Below are positions 50,399-60,149 of a stretch of 64,000 bases of DNA, piece after piece. Every line of letters starts with the position of its first letter. Position 1 is the stretch's first letter. Origin of the DNA: Flammeovirgaceae bacterium 311 (GTDB lineage Bacteria > Bacteroidota > Bacteroidia > Cytophagales > Cyclobacteriaceae); NCBI GenBank assembly GCA_000597885.1, contig CP004371.1:5051001-5115000 (forward strand). Reading direction: 5' to 3'. A program made the translations under genes and the position numbers. The notes beneath the pieces were generated by a model. The model was not told the DNA's origin. It did no database searches and was given only the letters and a program-made list of their open reading frames with translations.

Positions 50399-50791
50399 AT
50401 GAAAACCATAAACTACATATTCATTTGTCTTGTCCTGCTTATTTCTACTGCATGTCAGCAGGATGATGAGCCCGCGCCACAAACCATAAATGCCAGCATT
50501 CTGGAAGTAAAAATGGAAAGTAGCATTTCCAGAAATACAGTGCAGGATATAGCATTAACCATTCAGAAACCTACCCCTTGTCACCAGGTGGTAGAAATAA
50601 ACCAGACTGGTTCGGGCACAACTGTAAACTATGATATTATCGTTGAGCAAAGCTCGGAGGCTTGTATCATGGTGATAAGCGAAGAGGTGGTGCAGCTTAC
50701 TTTTGAGCCGCAGGCTACCGGAGAATATACACTGAATTTTTTCATCAACGGCCACCTGTATGCTACAGAAAAGGTGCAGGTAATCAATTGA
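50399..50791 (+). CDS. Hypothetical lipoprotein
   Basis: A 130-residue protein with a lipoprotein signal (MKTINYIFICLVLLISTAC, lipid Cys 19). The mature part is acidic, Gln- and Thr-rich, and probably all-beta, with two further cysteines that could pair. No family is recognised. The start is ATG 50399; the longer frame from 50366 puts charged residues before the signal. A stand-alone gene between a hairpin and a strong terminator. Confidence 0.65.
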   Translation: MKTINYIFICLVLLISTACQQDDEPAPQTINASILEVKMESSISRNTVQDIALTIQKPTPCHQVVEINQTGSGTTVNYDIIVEQSSEACIMVISEEVVQLTFEPQATGEYTLNFFINGHLYATEKVQVIN

Positions 50792-50828
50792 TTTTTTAGC
50801 GATACAGGATATTGCATTTAGCTTAAAT

Positions 50829-50858
50829 CCGGGCCTCCTTGTGAGGCCCGGGGTTTTT
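50829..50858 (+). terminator. Terminator after lipoprotein gene
   Basis: CCGGGCCTC (50829-50837) and GAGGCCCGG (50843-50851) form a nine-base perfect stem, followed by GGTTTTTA. Confidence 0.85.
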
Positions 50859-50901
50859 ATGCCTGCAGCAACAGAAAAGCAGCATCAGGTTCGGGCTGTA
50901 A

Positions 50902-51858
50902 TCACGTTAGCTTAAGCTGCATTTTAATGGTAGGGCGCTGGTAGGTGTTTTGTTCTGCCTGACTCATGGGGGCAGCGTAAAATCCATGCCGGATGTAGAA
51001 ATTCAGGCTTTCGGTCAGTAAAGGGCTGGTGTAAATAATGAGCGTAATGGCTTTTTTTGCCCGCGCATACTGAAGGGCATGCTCAAAAAGGGCTTTGCCA
51101 ATGCCCTTACCCCGCAAGCCTTTCGTAACTGCAAACATATTAAGCCCGAAGGTGCACCCACCCTCTGCCTGTATTGCTGCGGTGCCCACCACCTGGTTGT
51201 TGTAGAGTGCAAAGAAGATCATACCACCCTTGTTTAGAATCTCTTCCTCCGGATGTTGCAGTGCTTTAAGGTCTTCGCTTTCTAATTTGCCGAAGTGTTC
51301 CTCTATCCACTCCCGGTTCAGGTTGAAAAAATACTTCTTGTAGGCTGGGGTAAAGTTTTTGATCACCACCCCCTGATGGATCAGACCCAGGTTGTCCAGA
51401 ATGCGGTCGTGCATCGATCTTTGATCCAGGTACAGTTCCATTGCATTGAGGTTTTGCAGGAGGTCCGGAGCATGTTGATTCAGTAGGTCACTATTGGCCT
51501 GCTCAATGGCATTCAGCACCGGCTCTACCTGCTCAAACAGCCGCAGGCCTTTTGGGCTTAAGCTTACCTGCCGCCTTCTTTCATCATTTTTGTCCTTGCT
51601 GCTTAGCAGCAGGCCTTTTTTCTCCAGCAGGTTTGTTACCTGCACCACGGCAGTATGCGTTTGCCGGAGTTCGTTTGCCAGCTCGGTAATGGTGAGTGTC
51701 TGCTTGTCTTTTAATGTCCAGAAAAGGGTGAACCACCTTGGCTCAAATGCAATATCCAACTCTTTATACACGCTTGCTACATCTTTTGCCAGGGTTTCGC
51801 TTAACAGCTTTAAACGTGTTGCCAGGGCAAGAGAGCCGAGCTGTTCAAATACACTCAT
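50902..51858 (-). CDS. MarR-type regulator fused to GNAT acetyltransferase
   Basis: A 318-residue two-domain protein. Residues 1-145 are a MarR winged helix (LTITELANELRQTHTAVVQ recognition region, wing DKNDERRRQVSLSPKG). Residues about 160-318 are a GNAT domain with the acetyl-CoA loop GLRGKGIGKALFEHA and YIRHGFY near the end. Such fusions are known in several phyla; the GNAT part may sense or modify the ligand. It is divergent from the outer-membrane barrel gene at 52140, across 281 bases. ATG 51858 (MSVFEQLGS) is used. Confidence 0.87.
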   Translation of the reverse strand: MSVFEQLGSLALATRLKLLSETLAKDVASVYKELDIAFEPRWFTLFWTLKDKQTLTITELANELRQTHTAVVQVTNLLEKKGLLLSSKDKNDERRRQVSLSPKGLRLFEQVEPVLNAIEQANSDLLNQHAPDLLQNLNAMELYLDQRSMHDRILDNLGLIHQGVVIKNFTPAYKKYFFNLNREWIEEHFGKLESEDLKALQHPEEEILNKGGMIFFALYNNQVVGTAAIQAEGGCTFGLNMFAVTKGLRGKGIGKALFEHALQYARAKKAITLIIYTSPLLTESLNFYIRHGFYAAPMSQAEQNTYQRPTIKMQLKLT

Positions 51859-52139
51859 ATAATGAAAGTAATAACGTAATTTTATAAATCTATATTTTAC
51901 CATCCATCACCGCATTATACCATCTATCTTAATATAGCTTCTTAAAGTATTGATACCAAATTAGGTTTATGAAAGTAGTAACAGGATTTATGTTGGCGCA
52001 GGTATATTTTCCCCAAACAAAACTGCTTTACTACAAGAATCTAACCGTTCACTACAGAGATTCTGCAACTGACTACAATTCAATTCTTACTCTGCTGTAA
52101 GTGCTGCAATTTTGAATAGAGGCGAAAATTAATGCAGAT

Positions 52140-54584
52140 ATGGAAAAACAACTACTACTCTTCATACTAACGCTTTATTCTGCCGGAGCATTTGCTCAGA
52201 ACAGCGGCAACATTCAGGGTAAAGTTGAAGATGCTACCGGTAAACCTGTAGAATTCGCCACTGTACTGCTGCTTCAGGCACAGGATTCCTCCCTTGTTAA
52301 TGGAGCAATTTCAGATGCTGCAGGTAATTTCGCTTTTGAAAATATCAAGTACGGCAAATACTCTGTAAAAGTAAAAATGTTAGGTACAAAGGAAGCAGTT
52401 AGCCCGGCTTTTGAACTTACAGAAAGTAACAAAAACATCAGTTTACAAACCCTGACCCTGCTGGAGGACGAAAAGGTACTGGGAGAGGTAGTGGTGGAAG
52501 CACAGCGCCCGCTGATAGAGCAGCAAATAGACCGGATGGTGGTGAATGTGGAGGGCAGTATTCTGGCCAGTGGCGGTACCGCATTGGAGATATTACAGAA
52601 ATCGCCTGGTATTACCATTGATGGCAACGATAACATCAGCATGAAGGGCCGGCAGGGGGTGATGGTAATGATCGATGGCAAACAAACCTACCTTTCTTCA
52701 CAGGAGCTGGCAAATCTGCTCCGTAGTATGTCGGCTGAGGCAATTGATAAAATCGAGCTGATCACCAACCCCTCTGCTAAATATGATGCTGCGGGCACCT
52801 CGGGCATCATCAACATCAAAACAAAAAAGAACAAGAGTTACGGCACCAATGGAAGCATAACCGCAGGAGCCGGCTACGGCAGGTGGGAAAAAGCCAATGC
52901 CGGCCTTAGCCTGAACCACCGTAACCAGAATGTTAACCTGTTTGGCAACTTCGATTACCGCTATACTCGTGGCTACGGACAAACGGTTACCATAGATCGC
53001 TACAGCTTTACCCCAACCGATACCAGCATCTTTAATGTAAATAACTACCGGCCCTACAGGCTCACTACGCCCATGTTCAGAGCCGGTGCCGACTGGTACC
53101 TTGGTGACAAAACAACTGTAGGTGCCCTGGTGAGTGGTAATTTCTATCTGCTGCATCGGGATATGATCAGTACCACCCGGGTAACCACTCCCCGGGGCGA
53201 AGAGGTGCTGGCGCTGGATTCATATAACAATGCCTTCTTCAGCAATAACAGCCTTACGTATAACCTTAATTTCAGGCACGAATTTGCCAGAGAAGGGCAG
53301 GAGCTCACTTTCGATGCCGACTACTCGCAGTTTAAGGGAGAAAATACTGATAGACTTAATAACCTGTTTTACCTGCAGACTGCCAGGGGAGGGGCTGCTG
53401 ACTCAGTTCTGAACATGGACAGTAACTTTAATACGGAAATCTCCATCAAGGTAGCGAAAATTGATTATGTGCACCCGCTGGGGGATAAGTGGGGCACAGT
53501 GGAAACCGGCGCTAAATCAAGCCTGGTGGGTACAGAATCTAATGTGCTGTTCCATATCAGGGAGGAAGAAAAATGGATAAAAGACCAAAGGAGATCAAAC
53601 CACTTCCTTTACGAAGAAAACATCAACGCTGCTTATGTAAACTGGAAGGGGAAATTAGGTGAATATAGCCTGCAGCTGGGCCTGCGTGGGGAGCAGACGG
53701 TTTATAGGGGGGAATCGGTTACGCTCGATTCTGTTTTCAGAAGCAATTACCTGAAGCTTTTTCCCAGCCTGTTTGTTAATCGCAAACTGAATGATCTTCA
53801 CCAGCTGAATTTTTCTTACAGCCGCCGCATTGGCAGGCCTTCCTACCAGTCGCTCAACCCTTTTGTAATTTACCGCGATATTTACAATTACTCCCAGGGC
53901 AACCCGCTTTTGCAACCCCAGTTCACCAATGAGTTTGAGCTGAGGCACACCTTCAAAGATGTTTATAACACCTCTTTCGGCTATAGCCGCACCACCAATG
54001 CCATGACCTATGTACCCGAAGAAGATCCCGAAACAAGGGCCAGTGTAGGCATTGTACGCAATCTGCAAAGCTTCACCAACTTTAATCTTAGTTTCAATGC
54101 GCCGCTTACCATTGCCAAATGGTGGGAGGTGCAGAATAACCTAAGCGCTTACTACAACCGCCTGGAAGGAAGCTACCTGGGACAGCAGATCAGCAACAGC
54201 CAGTTTTCCTATAATGCCAATATCAATAACCGCTTTACGCTGCCTGCAGGCTTCACTGCAGAGCTATCGGCTGTTTATAATTCGCCTGCTGTCTATGGAG
54301 TTCTCCGGGCCAAATCAGAATTTGCACTCAATGCAGGTGTGCAGCGTAATTTTTGGGATAAAAAGGCGACCCTTCGATTCAATGTGAGCGATGTACTGAA
54401 CACCCTTAGGTATGTAGAGGTGTTCGACTATGAAAGAATTCAGTTTACTACCCGGCAAACCTGGGAGAGTCGCCGTGCCATCCTCACATTTACCTACAGG
54501 TTTGGCAATAAGGAGGTGAAAGCAGAACGTCGCCGCCGTACAGGCTCCGAAGAAGAAAGAAGCCGCATTGGCAATGGTGGGTAA
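52140..54584 (+). CDS. Outer-membrane beta-barrel protein (TonB-receptor-like), paralogue 2
   Basis: An 814-residue protein with signal peptide (1-19), carboxypeptidase-like domain (about 20-105), plug-like region (ILQKSPGITIDGNDNISM, NPSAKYDAAGTSGIINI) and a large beta-barrel, ending in the basic/acidic tail ERRRRTGSEEERSR. It is the same architecture as the gene at 28756 and clearly a paralogue. It is divergent from the MarR-GNAT gene and may be its target. The ligand is unknown. ATG at 52140. Confidence 0.88.
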   Translation: MEKQLLLFILTLYSAGAFAQNSGNIQGKVEDATGKPVEFATVLLLQAQDSSLVNGAISDAAGNFAFENIKYGKYSVKVKMLGTKEAVSPAFELTESNKNISLQTLTLLEDEKVLGEVVVEAQRPLIEQQIDRMVVNVEGSILASGGTALEILQKSPGITIDGNDNISMKGRQGVMVMIDGKQTYLSSQELANLLRSMSAEAIDKIELITNPSAKYDAAGTSGIINIKTKKNKSYGTNGSITAGAGYGRWEKANAGLSLNHRNQNVNLFGNFDYRYTRGYGQTVTIDRYSFTPTDTSIFNVNNYRPYRLTTPMFRAGADWYLGDKTTVGALVSGNFYLLHRDMISTTRVTTPRGEEVLALDSYNNAFFSNNSLTYNLNFRHEFAREGQELTFDADYSQFKGENTDRLNNLFYLQTARGGAADSVLNMDSNFNTEISIKVAKIDYVHPLGDKWGTVETGAKSSLVGTESNVLFHIREEEKWIKDQRRSNHFLYEENINAAYVNWKGKLGEYSLQLGLRGEQTVYRGESVTLDSVFRSNYLKLFPSLFVNRKLNDLHQLNFSYSRRIGRPSYQSLNPFVIYRDIYNYSQGNPLLQPQFTNEFELRHTFKDVYNTSFGYSRTTNAMTYVPEEDPETRASVGIVRNLQSFTNFNLSFNAPLTIAKWWEVQNNLSAYYNRLEGSYLGQQISNSQFSYNANINNRFTLPAGFTAELSAVYNSPAVYGVLRAKSEFALNAGVQRNFWDKKATLRFNVSDVLNTLRYVEVFDYERIQFTTRQTWESRRAILTFTYRFGNKEVKAERRRRTGSEEERSRIGNGG

Positions 54585-54640
54585 ACGCAGCGCTGGCAAT
54601 ATGAACTCTTGTAGAAGATTAACTGAAACAACTGATAGAG

Positions 54641-55114
54641 ATGCACATAAGATATGCCACAACAGCAGATTTTGATGCCCTGCACCGGGTACGTTTGGCC
54701 GTACTTGAAAATAGGTTAGCAGATCCTTCAAAAGTCACTTTTAAAGATTATGCATGCATGCTTGAGGGGCGGGGCAAGGGCTGGGTGTGTGAGGAGGGTG
54801 GCCAGGTTGCAGGCTTTGCCATTGCCGATCTGCAGACAGCCAGTATATGGGCACTGTTTGTGCTGCCGGAATATGAGCGTAAGGGAGTGGGTAAACTGTT
54901 GCATAACACGATGGTTGGCTGGTGTTTTGAAAACACACACCTCAAGGAGCTGTGCCTCACTACAGATCCTCATACACGTGCAGAAACCTTTTATAGAAGA
55001 GCCGGCTGGCAATCAGCAGGAGCAGAATCTAATGGAGAAATCCGCTTTGTACTTGCCAGGCAGCAGTGGCTAAGGCAAGAAAGAACATTACCGGAAAAGG
55101 GCAATAGCATTTAG
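54641..55114 (+). CDS. GNAT-family N-acetyltransferase
   Basis: A 157-residue single-domain acetyltransferase. Motif A with the acetyl-CoA loop is VLPEYERKGVGKLLHNTM, and motif B includes TFYRRAGWQ. It begins MHIRYATTADFDAL, a common GNAT start. It acts on an unknown amine in the cytoplasm. It lies 56 bases after the outer-membrane gene on the same strand. Confidence 0.87.
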   Translation: MHIRYATTADFDALHRVRLAVLENRLADPSKVTFKDYACMLEGRGKGWVCEEGGQVAGFAIADLQTASIWALFVLPEYERKGVGKLLHNTMVGWCFENTHLKELCLTTDPHTRAETFYRRAGWQSAGAESNGEIRFVLARQQWLRQERTLPEKGNSI

Positions 55115-55176
55115 TGTAGTTAACCTACGGATTATAAAAAGTCTGTATAAGGATCAATAATCAAACAAGGATAAAG

Positions 55177-56502
55177 ATGAAGTACCTGTTTTTAATACTG
55201 ATTTTTTTAGGGTTTTATGTTTCTGTGGAGGCGCAGGAGCCACCAGTGCTCACAAAACAGGATAGAACCAGCATCATTGAATCTGTTGCCAGCCAGCTGG
55301 ACCAGCACTATATATTTCCGGATAAAGCAAAGGAAATGGGTGCTTATCTGAAGAAGAGAAACAAAGAAAAATTCTATGATCAGATTGTGAATTATAAAGC
55401 CTTTGCAGAGGTACTGACTAAAGATCTGCAAACAGTGCATAAAGACCTGCACATGAAGCTCTATTACAATCCAAAGTTTGTGCAGGATCTGCGAAACCGG
55501 AATTTCATGAAGGGACCCGCTCCTGAAATACTGCAGCAGCAGGAGGCAAGCGCCAGAAAGGATAATTTTGGTTTTGTAAAAGTGGAGCGTTTACCTGGTA
55601 ATATAGGTTATCTGGATTTCAGGCAGTTTTACCCCTTAAGCGAGGAAGCCAAAAATACGGTTGCTGCTGCTATGGGTTTTCTGGCTAATACTGATGCTGT
55701 AATCGTTGACCTCCGTAATAACAGGGGAGGCGATCCTGAAATGGTTCAGCTTGTACTGAGTTATTTTATGGATAAAACTCCCGTACACTATAACAGCTTG
55801 TATACCAGGTCTGATAGTGCTACCAGGGATTTTTATTCGCTGGCAGAAGTGGAGGGAAAGAAGATGCCTGCCACTGATTTATATGTACTTACCAGTAAGC
55901 GCACCTTTTCGGCAGCAGAGGAATTTACCTATAACCTCCAGAACCTGAAGCGGGCCACTATTGTGGGAGAAACAACCGGAGGAGGTGCCCACCCAACACG
56001 GCCTTATGTTATAAATGATTATCTGGTGCTGAATATTCCATTTGAACGGGCTATCAATCCATTCACAAAAACCAACTGGGAAGGCACGGGTGTAACACCA
56101 GATGTAGCCATAGAAGCGGATAAAGCGCTTTTAAAAGCCCGGGAGCTTGCGTTGTTAGAAATGAAAGAAAATGCTGCGGATGTCAAAGATAAAGCAGCTG
56201 CAGAGTGGCAGCTTCAGCCTGTACGGGCAGCGCTAAACCCGGTGCAGCCGCTCGGTTCAGCCATTAGCAGGTATGCAGGCACTTATGGTGAAGCAATCAT
56301 CAGCTACGAAGGGGGTAATCTATTCTATAAGCGAACCGGCAGGCCCAAAGTAAAGATGATTCCCGTGACAGAAGATCTTTTTCAGCTGGAGGGTATGGAT
56401 TATTTCCGGCTTAAATTCACGAAGGGTCCTGATGGTAAAGTTGAAAAACTAATTAGCCTGTACGATTCAGGAGAAACTGATGAATCGGTACGGCAAAAAT
56501 AA
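55177..56502 (+). CDS. Secreted S41-family peptidase
   Basis: A 441-residue exported protein (signal 1-20, ending VEAQ) of the S41 (tail-specific protease/IRBP) family. An N-terminal helical domain precedes the catalytic core: IGYLDFRQFYPL, VDLRNNRGGDPEMV, and the nucleophile Ser in TSKRTFSAAEEFTYNL. No PDZ domain is seen, and a small beta domain of about 100 residues ends the protein. Probable periplasmic serine peptidase or hydrolase of unknown substrate. Confidence 0.87.
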   Translation: MKYLFLILIFLGFYVSVEAQEPPVLTKQDRTSIIESVASQLDQHYIFPDKAKEMGAYLKKRNKEKFYDQIVNYKAFAEVLTKDLQTVHKDLHMKLYYNPKFVQDLRNRNFMKGPAPEILQQQEASARKDNFGFVKVERLPGNIGYLDFRQFYPLSEEAKNTVAAAMGFLANTDAVIVDLRNNRGGDPEMVQLVLSYFMDKTPVHYNSLYTRSDSATRDFYSLAEVEGKKMPATDLYVLTSKRTFSAAEEFTYNLQNLKRATIVGETTGGGAHPTRPYVINDYLVLNIPFERAINPFTKTNWEGTGVTPDVAIEADKALLKARELALLEMKENAADVKDKAAAEWQLQPVRAALNPVQPLGSAISRYAGTYGEAIISYEGGNLFYKRTGRPKVKMIPVTEDLFQLEGMDYFRLKFTKGPDGKVEKLISLYDSGETDESVRQK

Positions 56503-56528
56503 GCCTGGTTGAGTTAGTTTGTAAGGGG

Positions 56529-56566
56529 GCAGGCTTTCTGTGGAAGGCCTGCTATTTTATTTTTTA
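56529..56566 (+). terminator. Terminator after S41 peptidase gene
   Basis: GCAGGC (56529-56534) pairs with GCCTGC (56547-56552) through an imperfect inner stem, followed by a T-rich tail. On the other strand it could serve the convergent gene as well. Confidence 0.65.
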
Positions 56567-57339
56567 AAGAACTTCTCTATCCGGTTATCGATCTTCAGGT
56601 AGTATACTCCTGTAGAAAGATTGCCAACATAGATCTCGTTGCCTTTGCCCTTCATTAATTGCTTACCGCCTGTGTCGGTTACTTCGTACTCTGTATCGCG
56701 ACTTAAGAATATTTTGTCGGAAGCACGGGTTGGCGCAAACGTAACTGGTTCCGTAGCAGAAGAAAACTCCTCTACATTGCTATAGTACATTTCGCCATCA
56801 TCCTGCAGAAATTTAATACGATAACGGTTGGTGCCGGAGGTGTGGCTAACGGCTGTGCTATACCGTGCCTGGTCAGGCTCGGTACTAACAGTACTCACCG
56901 GCATCCAGCGCTCGTTGTACCACTGTTCTATAAAGAATTTGCCTCCCTTTTGTTGGTTGTTGGTAGTCCAGCTTACGGCTGCGCTGTCAACATTAACAGC
57001 CAGGTATTTAAAGCCTGCCATTGCCCTTACCACCTGTGGATTGATGATTTTTGGCATACAGCCCTCGGTGTAAAGAATGCGGACCTCTACCGGTGCTTTG
57101 GTAGAAAGATGCGTAAGGTTGATGGTGTAAGCGCTTGAGCGTGGGTTCTGAAATACCAATTCACCATTTACATATACTTCCTGAGTACAGTAGTCTTTCA
57201 GATTAGTAGAGATGGGATTCTGTACATAGAGATTTTTGCCGTTGTACACGCCGGTGAGCACGAGCTCATTCTGCTGTGCAGCAAGCCCAAGGGCGTTGCC
57301 CAACAGCAGGCAAATTAATATAGATAGCCGGCGAATCAT
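56557..57339 (-). CDS. Secreted protein with T9SS-type C-terminal domain
   Basis: A 260-residue protein with a signal peptide (1-21) and two beta-rich modules: a fibronectin-like region near 95-190 (VSWTTNNQQKGGKFFIEQW), and a C-terminal region with YEVTDTGGKQLMKGKG then LSTGVYYLKIDNRIEKFFKK. That ending matches the type A sorting signal of the type IX secretion system (GVYxL...K). It is likely cell-surface or secreted. Function unknown. ATG at 57339. Confidence 0.72.
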   Translation of the reverse strand: MIRRLSILICLLLGNALGLAAQQNELVLTGVYNGKNLYVQNPISTNLKDYCTQEVYVNGELVFQNPRSSAYTINLTHLSTKAPVEVRILYTEGCMPKIINPQVVRAMAGFKYLAVNVDSAAVSWTTNNQQKGGKFFIEQWYNERWMPVSTVSTEPDQARYSTAVSHTSGTNRYRIKFLQDDGEMYYSNVEEFSSATEPVTFAPTRASDKIFLSRDTEYEVTDTGGKQLMKGKGNEIYVGNLSTGVYYLKIDNRIEKFFKK

Positions 57340-57410
57340 GCTGTAAGATCCAGAATCTACTGAATATATAAAAGATGTAATGAAAAGCGTACATCTAATT
57401 TGCTACAGAT

Positions 57411-58652
57411 TTATTCAAAACGCAAGGATTCTACCGGATCTAAATTAGCGGCTTTGCGTGCAGGATAATAACCAGAGCTTAAACCTACCCCGATACAGAG
57501 GGTAACACCCATAATTATCCACAGCCAGGGAATCAAAAATACGCCTTCTCCCACCAGGGTGGAAACAAAGTTACCTATTAAAATTCCAAGAATAATACCG
57601 ATGAATCCGCCAATCAGGCAAATTACGATAGCTTCGATCAGAAACTGCTGGCGTATTTTCTGAGGGGTGGCGCCTAATGCTTTACGTACGCCTATCTCGC
57701 GGGTACGTTCCGTTACCGATACCATCATTATGTTCATCAGGCCGATGGAAGCACCCAGAAGCGTAATGATGCCAATGATAAAACCCCCAATTCTCATCAT
57801 GCTACTTGTTTCAGCCAGTTCTTCGGCAGCAGAAATATTGCGTTTTAACTCGAAGGAGTCGGGCTGGTTCAAAGGGTCCTGACGTATGGCCCGCATCAGG
57901 CCGGCGGCTTCGCCCATGGCATCTTCTATTTGTGCAGGGTTGTTAATCACTACCTCCACTGCATAAGACAGGGCCTGGTCTGTTGCAAAGCGGCTTGCAC
58001 CGGTTACCGGGATAAGCATAGCCCTGCCTGAACCACTGTTGCCACCCATTGAGCCTTTCTCTTCCATTACCCCGATTACACGGAAGCGGGTGTTGAGCAC
58101 CGTTATTTCTGCACCAACAGGATTCTGATTTTGTTCAAACAATGTTTCTCGTATGGTTGGGCCAATGATAACTGCATTGGTCGCATTTTGAATTTCGGTA
58201 GGTGTAAAATTCCTGCCATCGCTTAATGAATAGCCGGAGAGTTCCAGGAAATTTTCGTCGGCCCCTGTCACTACCATATTGGGATTGGTTTTCTTTGAGC
58301 CGTATTTAGCTTCGGCATTGTACGTTATCAGGGTGCTGATAGATACTTTAGCTGGCACTGTATAATAGTCTTTAAAGCGGTTGGCCTCAAAAAAGCTTAC
58401 CTCCGGAAAACTTTTTTCCTGCCGGCCTTCAGACCTGCGCTGCCTGCCCGTTTCTACTCTTTCTATGGTGAATGCATTGGCACCCAGGTCTGCAAAATTG
58501 TTGCTGATCGAAGCCTGGAGCCCGTCAATGGCAGTAAGAATACCCACTAAGGCTGTAATACCTATAGCTACGATGGCGGCTGTTAAAATACTCCGGAGCA
58601 TATTGCCCCTTACAGACCGCAATCCTTCAAATATATTTTCTTTAAAATTCAA
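57411..58652 (-). CDS. MacB-type ABC transporter permease
   Basis: A 413-residue permease of the MacB/FtsX class: one N-terminal span ([20 protein letters not shown]), a large periplasmic MacB_PCD domain, then three C-terminal spans around [18 protein letters not shown] and VRKALGA, ending [19 protein letters not shown]. The start appears to be TTG at 58650-58652 ([18 protein letters not shown]), since the first in-frame ATG is at residue 18, inside the conserved region. The ATPase partner is not adjacent. Exported substrate unknown. Confidence 0.9.
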   Translation of the reverse strand: MNFKENIFEGLRSVRGNMLRSILTAAIVAIGITALVGILTAIDGLQASISNNFADLGANAFTIERVETGRQRRSEGRQEKSFPEVSFFEANRFKDYYTVPAKVSISTLITYNAEAKYGSKKTNPNMVVTGADENFLELSGYSLSDGRNFTPTEIQNATNAVIIGPTIRETLFEQNQNPVGAEITVLNTRFRVIGVMEEKGSMGGNSGSGRAMLIPVTGASRFATDQALSYAVEVVINNPAQIEDAMGEAAGLMRAIRQDPLNQPDSFELKRNISAAEELAETSSMMRIGGFIIGIITLLGASIGLMNIMMVSVTERTREIGVRKALGATPQKIRQQFLIEAIVICLIGGFIGIILGILIGNFVSTLVGEGVFLIPWLWIIMGVTLCIGVGLSSGYYPARKAANLDPVESLRFE

Positions 58653-58810
58653 ATCAGTATGGGGTTACCAGTAAAATGGCCCCGCACAACAGTGTCGGGA
58701 AGGATTCCATTATTCAACTTATTTTCCGAACTTTAAATTAACAACTTGAGTCTTAACTTTGTATAACTTTTACATAAAAGCCGTTAATAAGGGTATAACC
58801 GGTCATCAAT

Positions 58811-60070
58811 ATGCATAAACTTCTCCTTACGCTGGCATTGCTGCTGATCTCTTTTGTGAGTCAGGCCTCTTATATACTAATTCCCATGGATGGTAAGCAA
58901 ACGAATCATCTGAAAGCTTATGGCATTGCTTACTGGGCCCTGGAGAACGGGCAGGAGGTGGAGTGGCTACTGAATTACCGTGGAGGCAGCTTTATGTGCA
59001 GCTGGAATCAGAAAACAGAAAATGAGTTGGTGATACGCGGCGTTAGCTATGAAGTAATCTCCAATGCCAACGGCAGCCAGATACAGGCAGAAATTGCCAG
59101 TCCGGCTACCAACCAGGATGTGATGAAGCTGGAAAAAGCTCCTAAAATCGCCGTTTATTCTCCAAAGAGCAAGCAGCCCTGGGACGATGCCGTTACCCTG
59201 GTATTGACTTATGCCGAAATACCCTATGATATTGTTTTTGATGATGAGCTACTGAATGGCGATCTGCCCAAATATGACTGGCTGCACCTGCACCACGAAG
59301 ATTTTACCGGGCAGTATGGTAAATTCTTTGCCATCTACCGAAACGAGTCCTGGTACCGCCAGCAGCAGCAGGAATATGAAGATGTTGCCCGCCGCCATGG
59401 TTACAGCAAAGTATCGCTCATGAAACTGGGCGTGGTGAAAAAGATCCGGGAGTTCGTAACAGGTGGCGGCTTTCTGTTTGCCATGTGCTCTGCCACCGAT
59501 ACCTACGATATTGCCCTGGCTGCCGATGGTGTTGATATTGTAGCAGAGATGTACGATGGCGATCCGGCTGATCCTGCTGCCCAGCAGAAGCTGGATTTTG
59601 AAAACACCTTTGCTTTTCAAAACTTTTTGCTGGAGCGCAACCCGCTTACCTATGAGTACAGCAATATTGATATGCAGCCCAGGGAGCGTGGCCTAAGTGA
59701 GCAAAATGATTTCTTCCAGCTGTTTGAGTTTTCAGCAAAGTGGGACCCTGTACCCACCATGCTTACACAAAATCATCAGAATACAGTAAAAGGCTTTCTG
59801 GGCCAGACCACCTCGTTCCGGAACGGGCTTGTAAAGCCCGACGTGCTGGTACTGGGAGAAAACAAAACCGCCAATGAGGCTAAATACATCCACGGCATTT
59901 TCGGGAAAGGTTTCTGGACCTTTTATGGCGGACACGATCCGGAAGACTACCAGCATATTGTTGGAGAGGAGCCTACAGACCTTAACCTGCACCCCAACTC
60001 ACCCGGGTACCGCCTGATCCTGAATAACATTCTGTTCCCGGCTGCCAAAAAGAAAAAGCAAAAAACCTGA
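58811..60070 (+). CDS. Secreted conserved protein often labelled asparagine synthetase B
   Basis: A 419-residue exported protein (signal 1-19). It begins SYILIPMDGKQTNHLKAYG and continues AYWALENGQEVEWLLNYRGG, which are strongly conserved in a Bacteroidota family that databases often call asparagine synthetase B. It has neither the N-terminal Cys glutaminase nor the synthetase domain of AsnB. Segments such as FVTGGGFLFAMCSATDT and FYGGHDPEDY suggest a class I glutamine-amidotransferase-like (ThuA-like) fold. The function is unknown, and the usual label should not be trusted. ATG at 58811. Confidence 0.7.
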   Translation: MHKLLLTLALLLISFVSQASYILIPMDGKQTNHLKAYGIAYWALENGQEVEWLLNYRGGSFMCSWNQKTENELVIRGVSYEVISNANGSQIQAEIASPATNQDVMKLEKAPKIAVYSPKSKQPWDDAVTLVLTYAEIPYDIVFDDELLNGDLPKYDWLHLHHEDFTGQYGKFFAIYRNESWYRQQQQEYEDVARRHGYSKVSLMKLGVVKKIREFVTGGGFLFAMCSATDTYDIALAADGVDIVAEMYDGDPADPAAQQKLDFENTFAFQNFLLERNPLTYEYSNIDMQPRERGLSEQNDFFQLFEFSAKWDPVPTMLTQNHQNTVKGFLGQTTSFRNGLVKPDVLVLGENKTANEAKYIHGIFGKGFWTFYGGHDPEDYQHIVGEEPTDLNLHPNSPGYRLILNNILFPAAKKKKQKT

Positions 60071-60149
60071 TAGTGCTAATTTCTTGGTAAAGGGAAGTAC
60101 TGTACTGTTTTACGCTTGGGTCTCCTGTTAACAATTTTTTGAGCTCAGT

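Noticed and set aside
51969-52100. 43-codon ORF upstream of the barrel gene at 52140, considered as a leader peptide
   Set aside because: No terminator or alternative stems follow it and no amino acid is strongly enriched.
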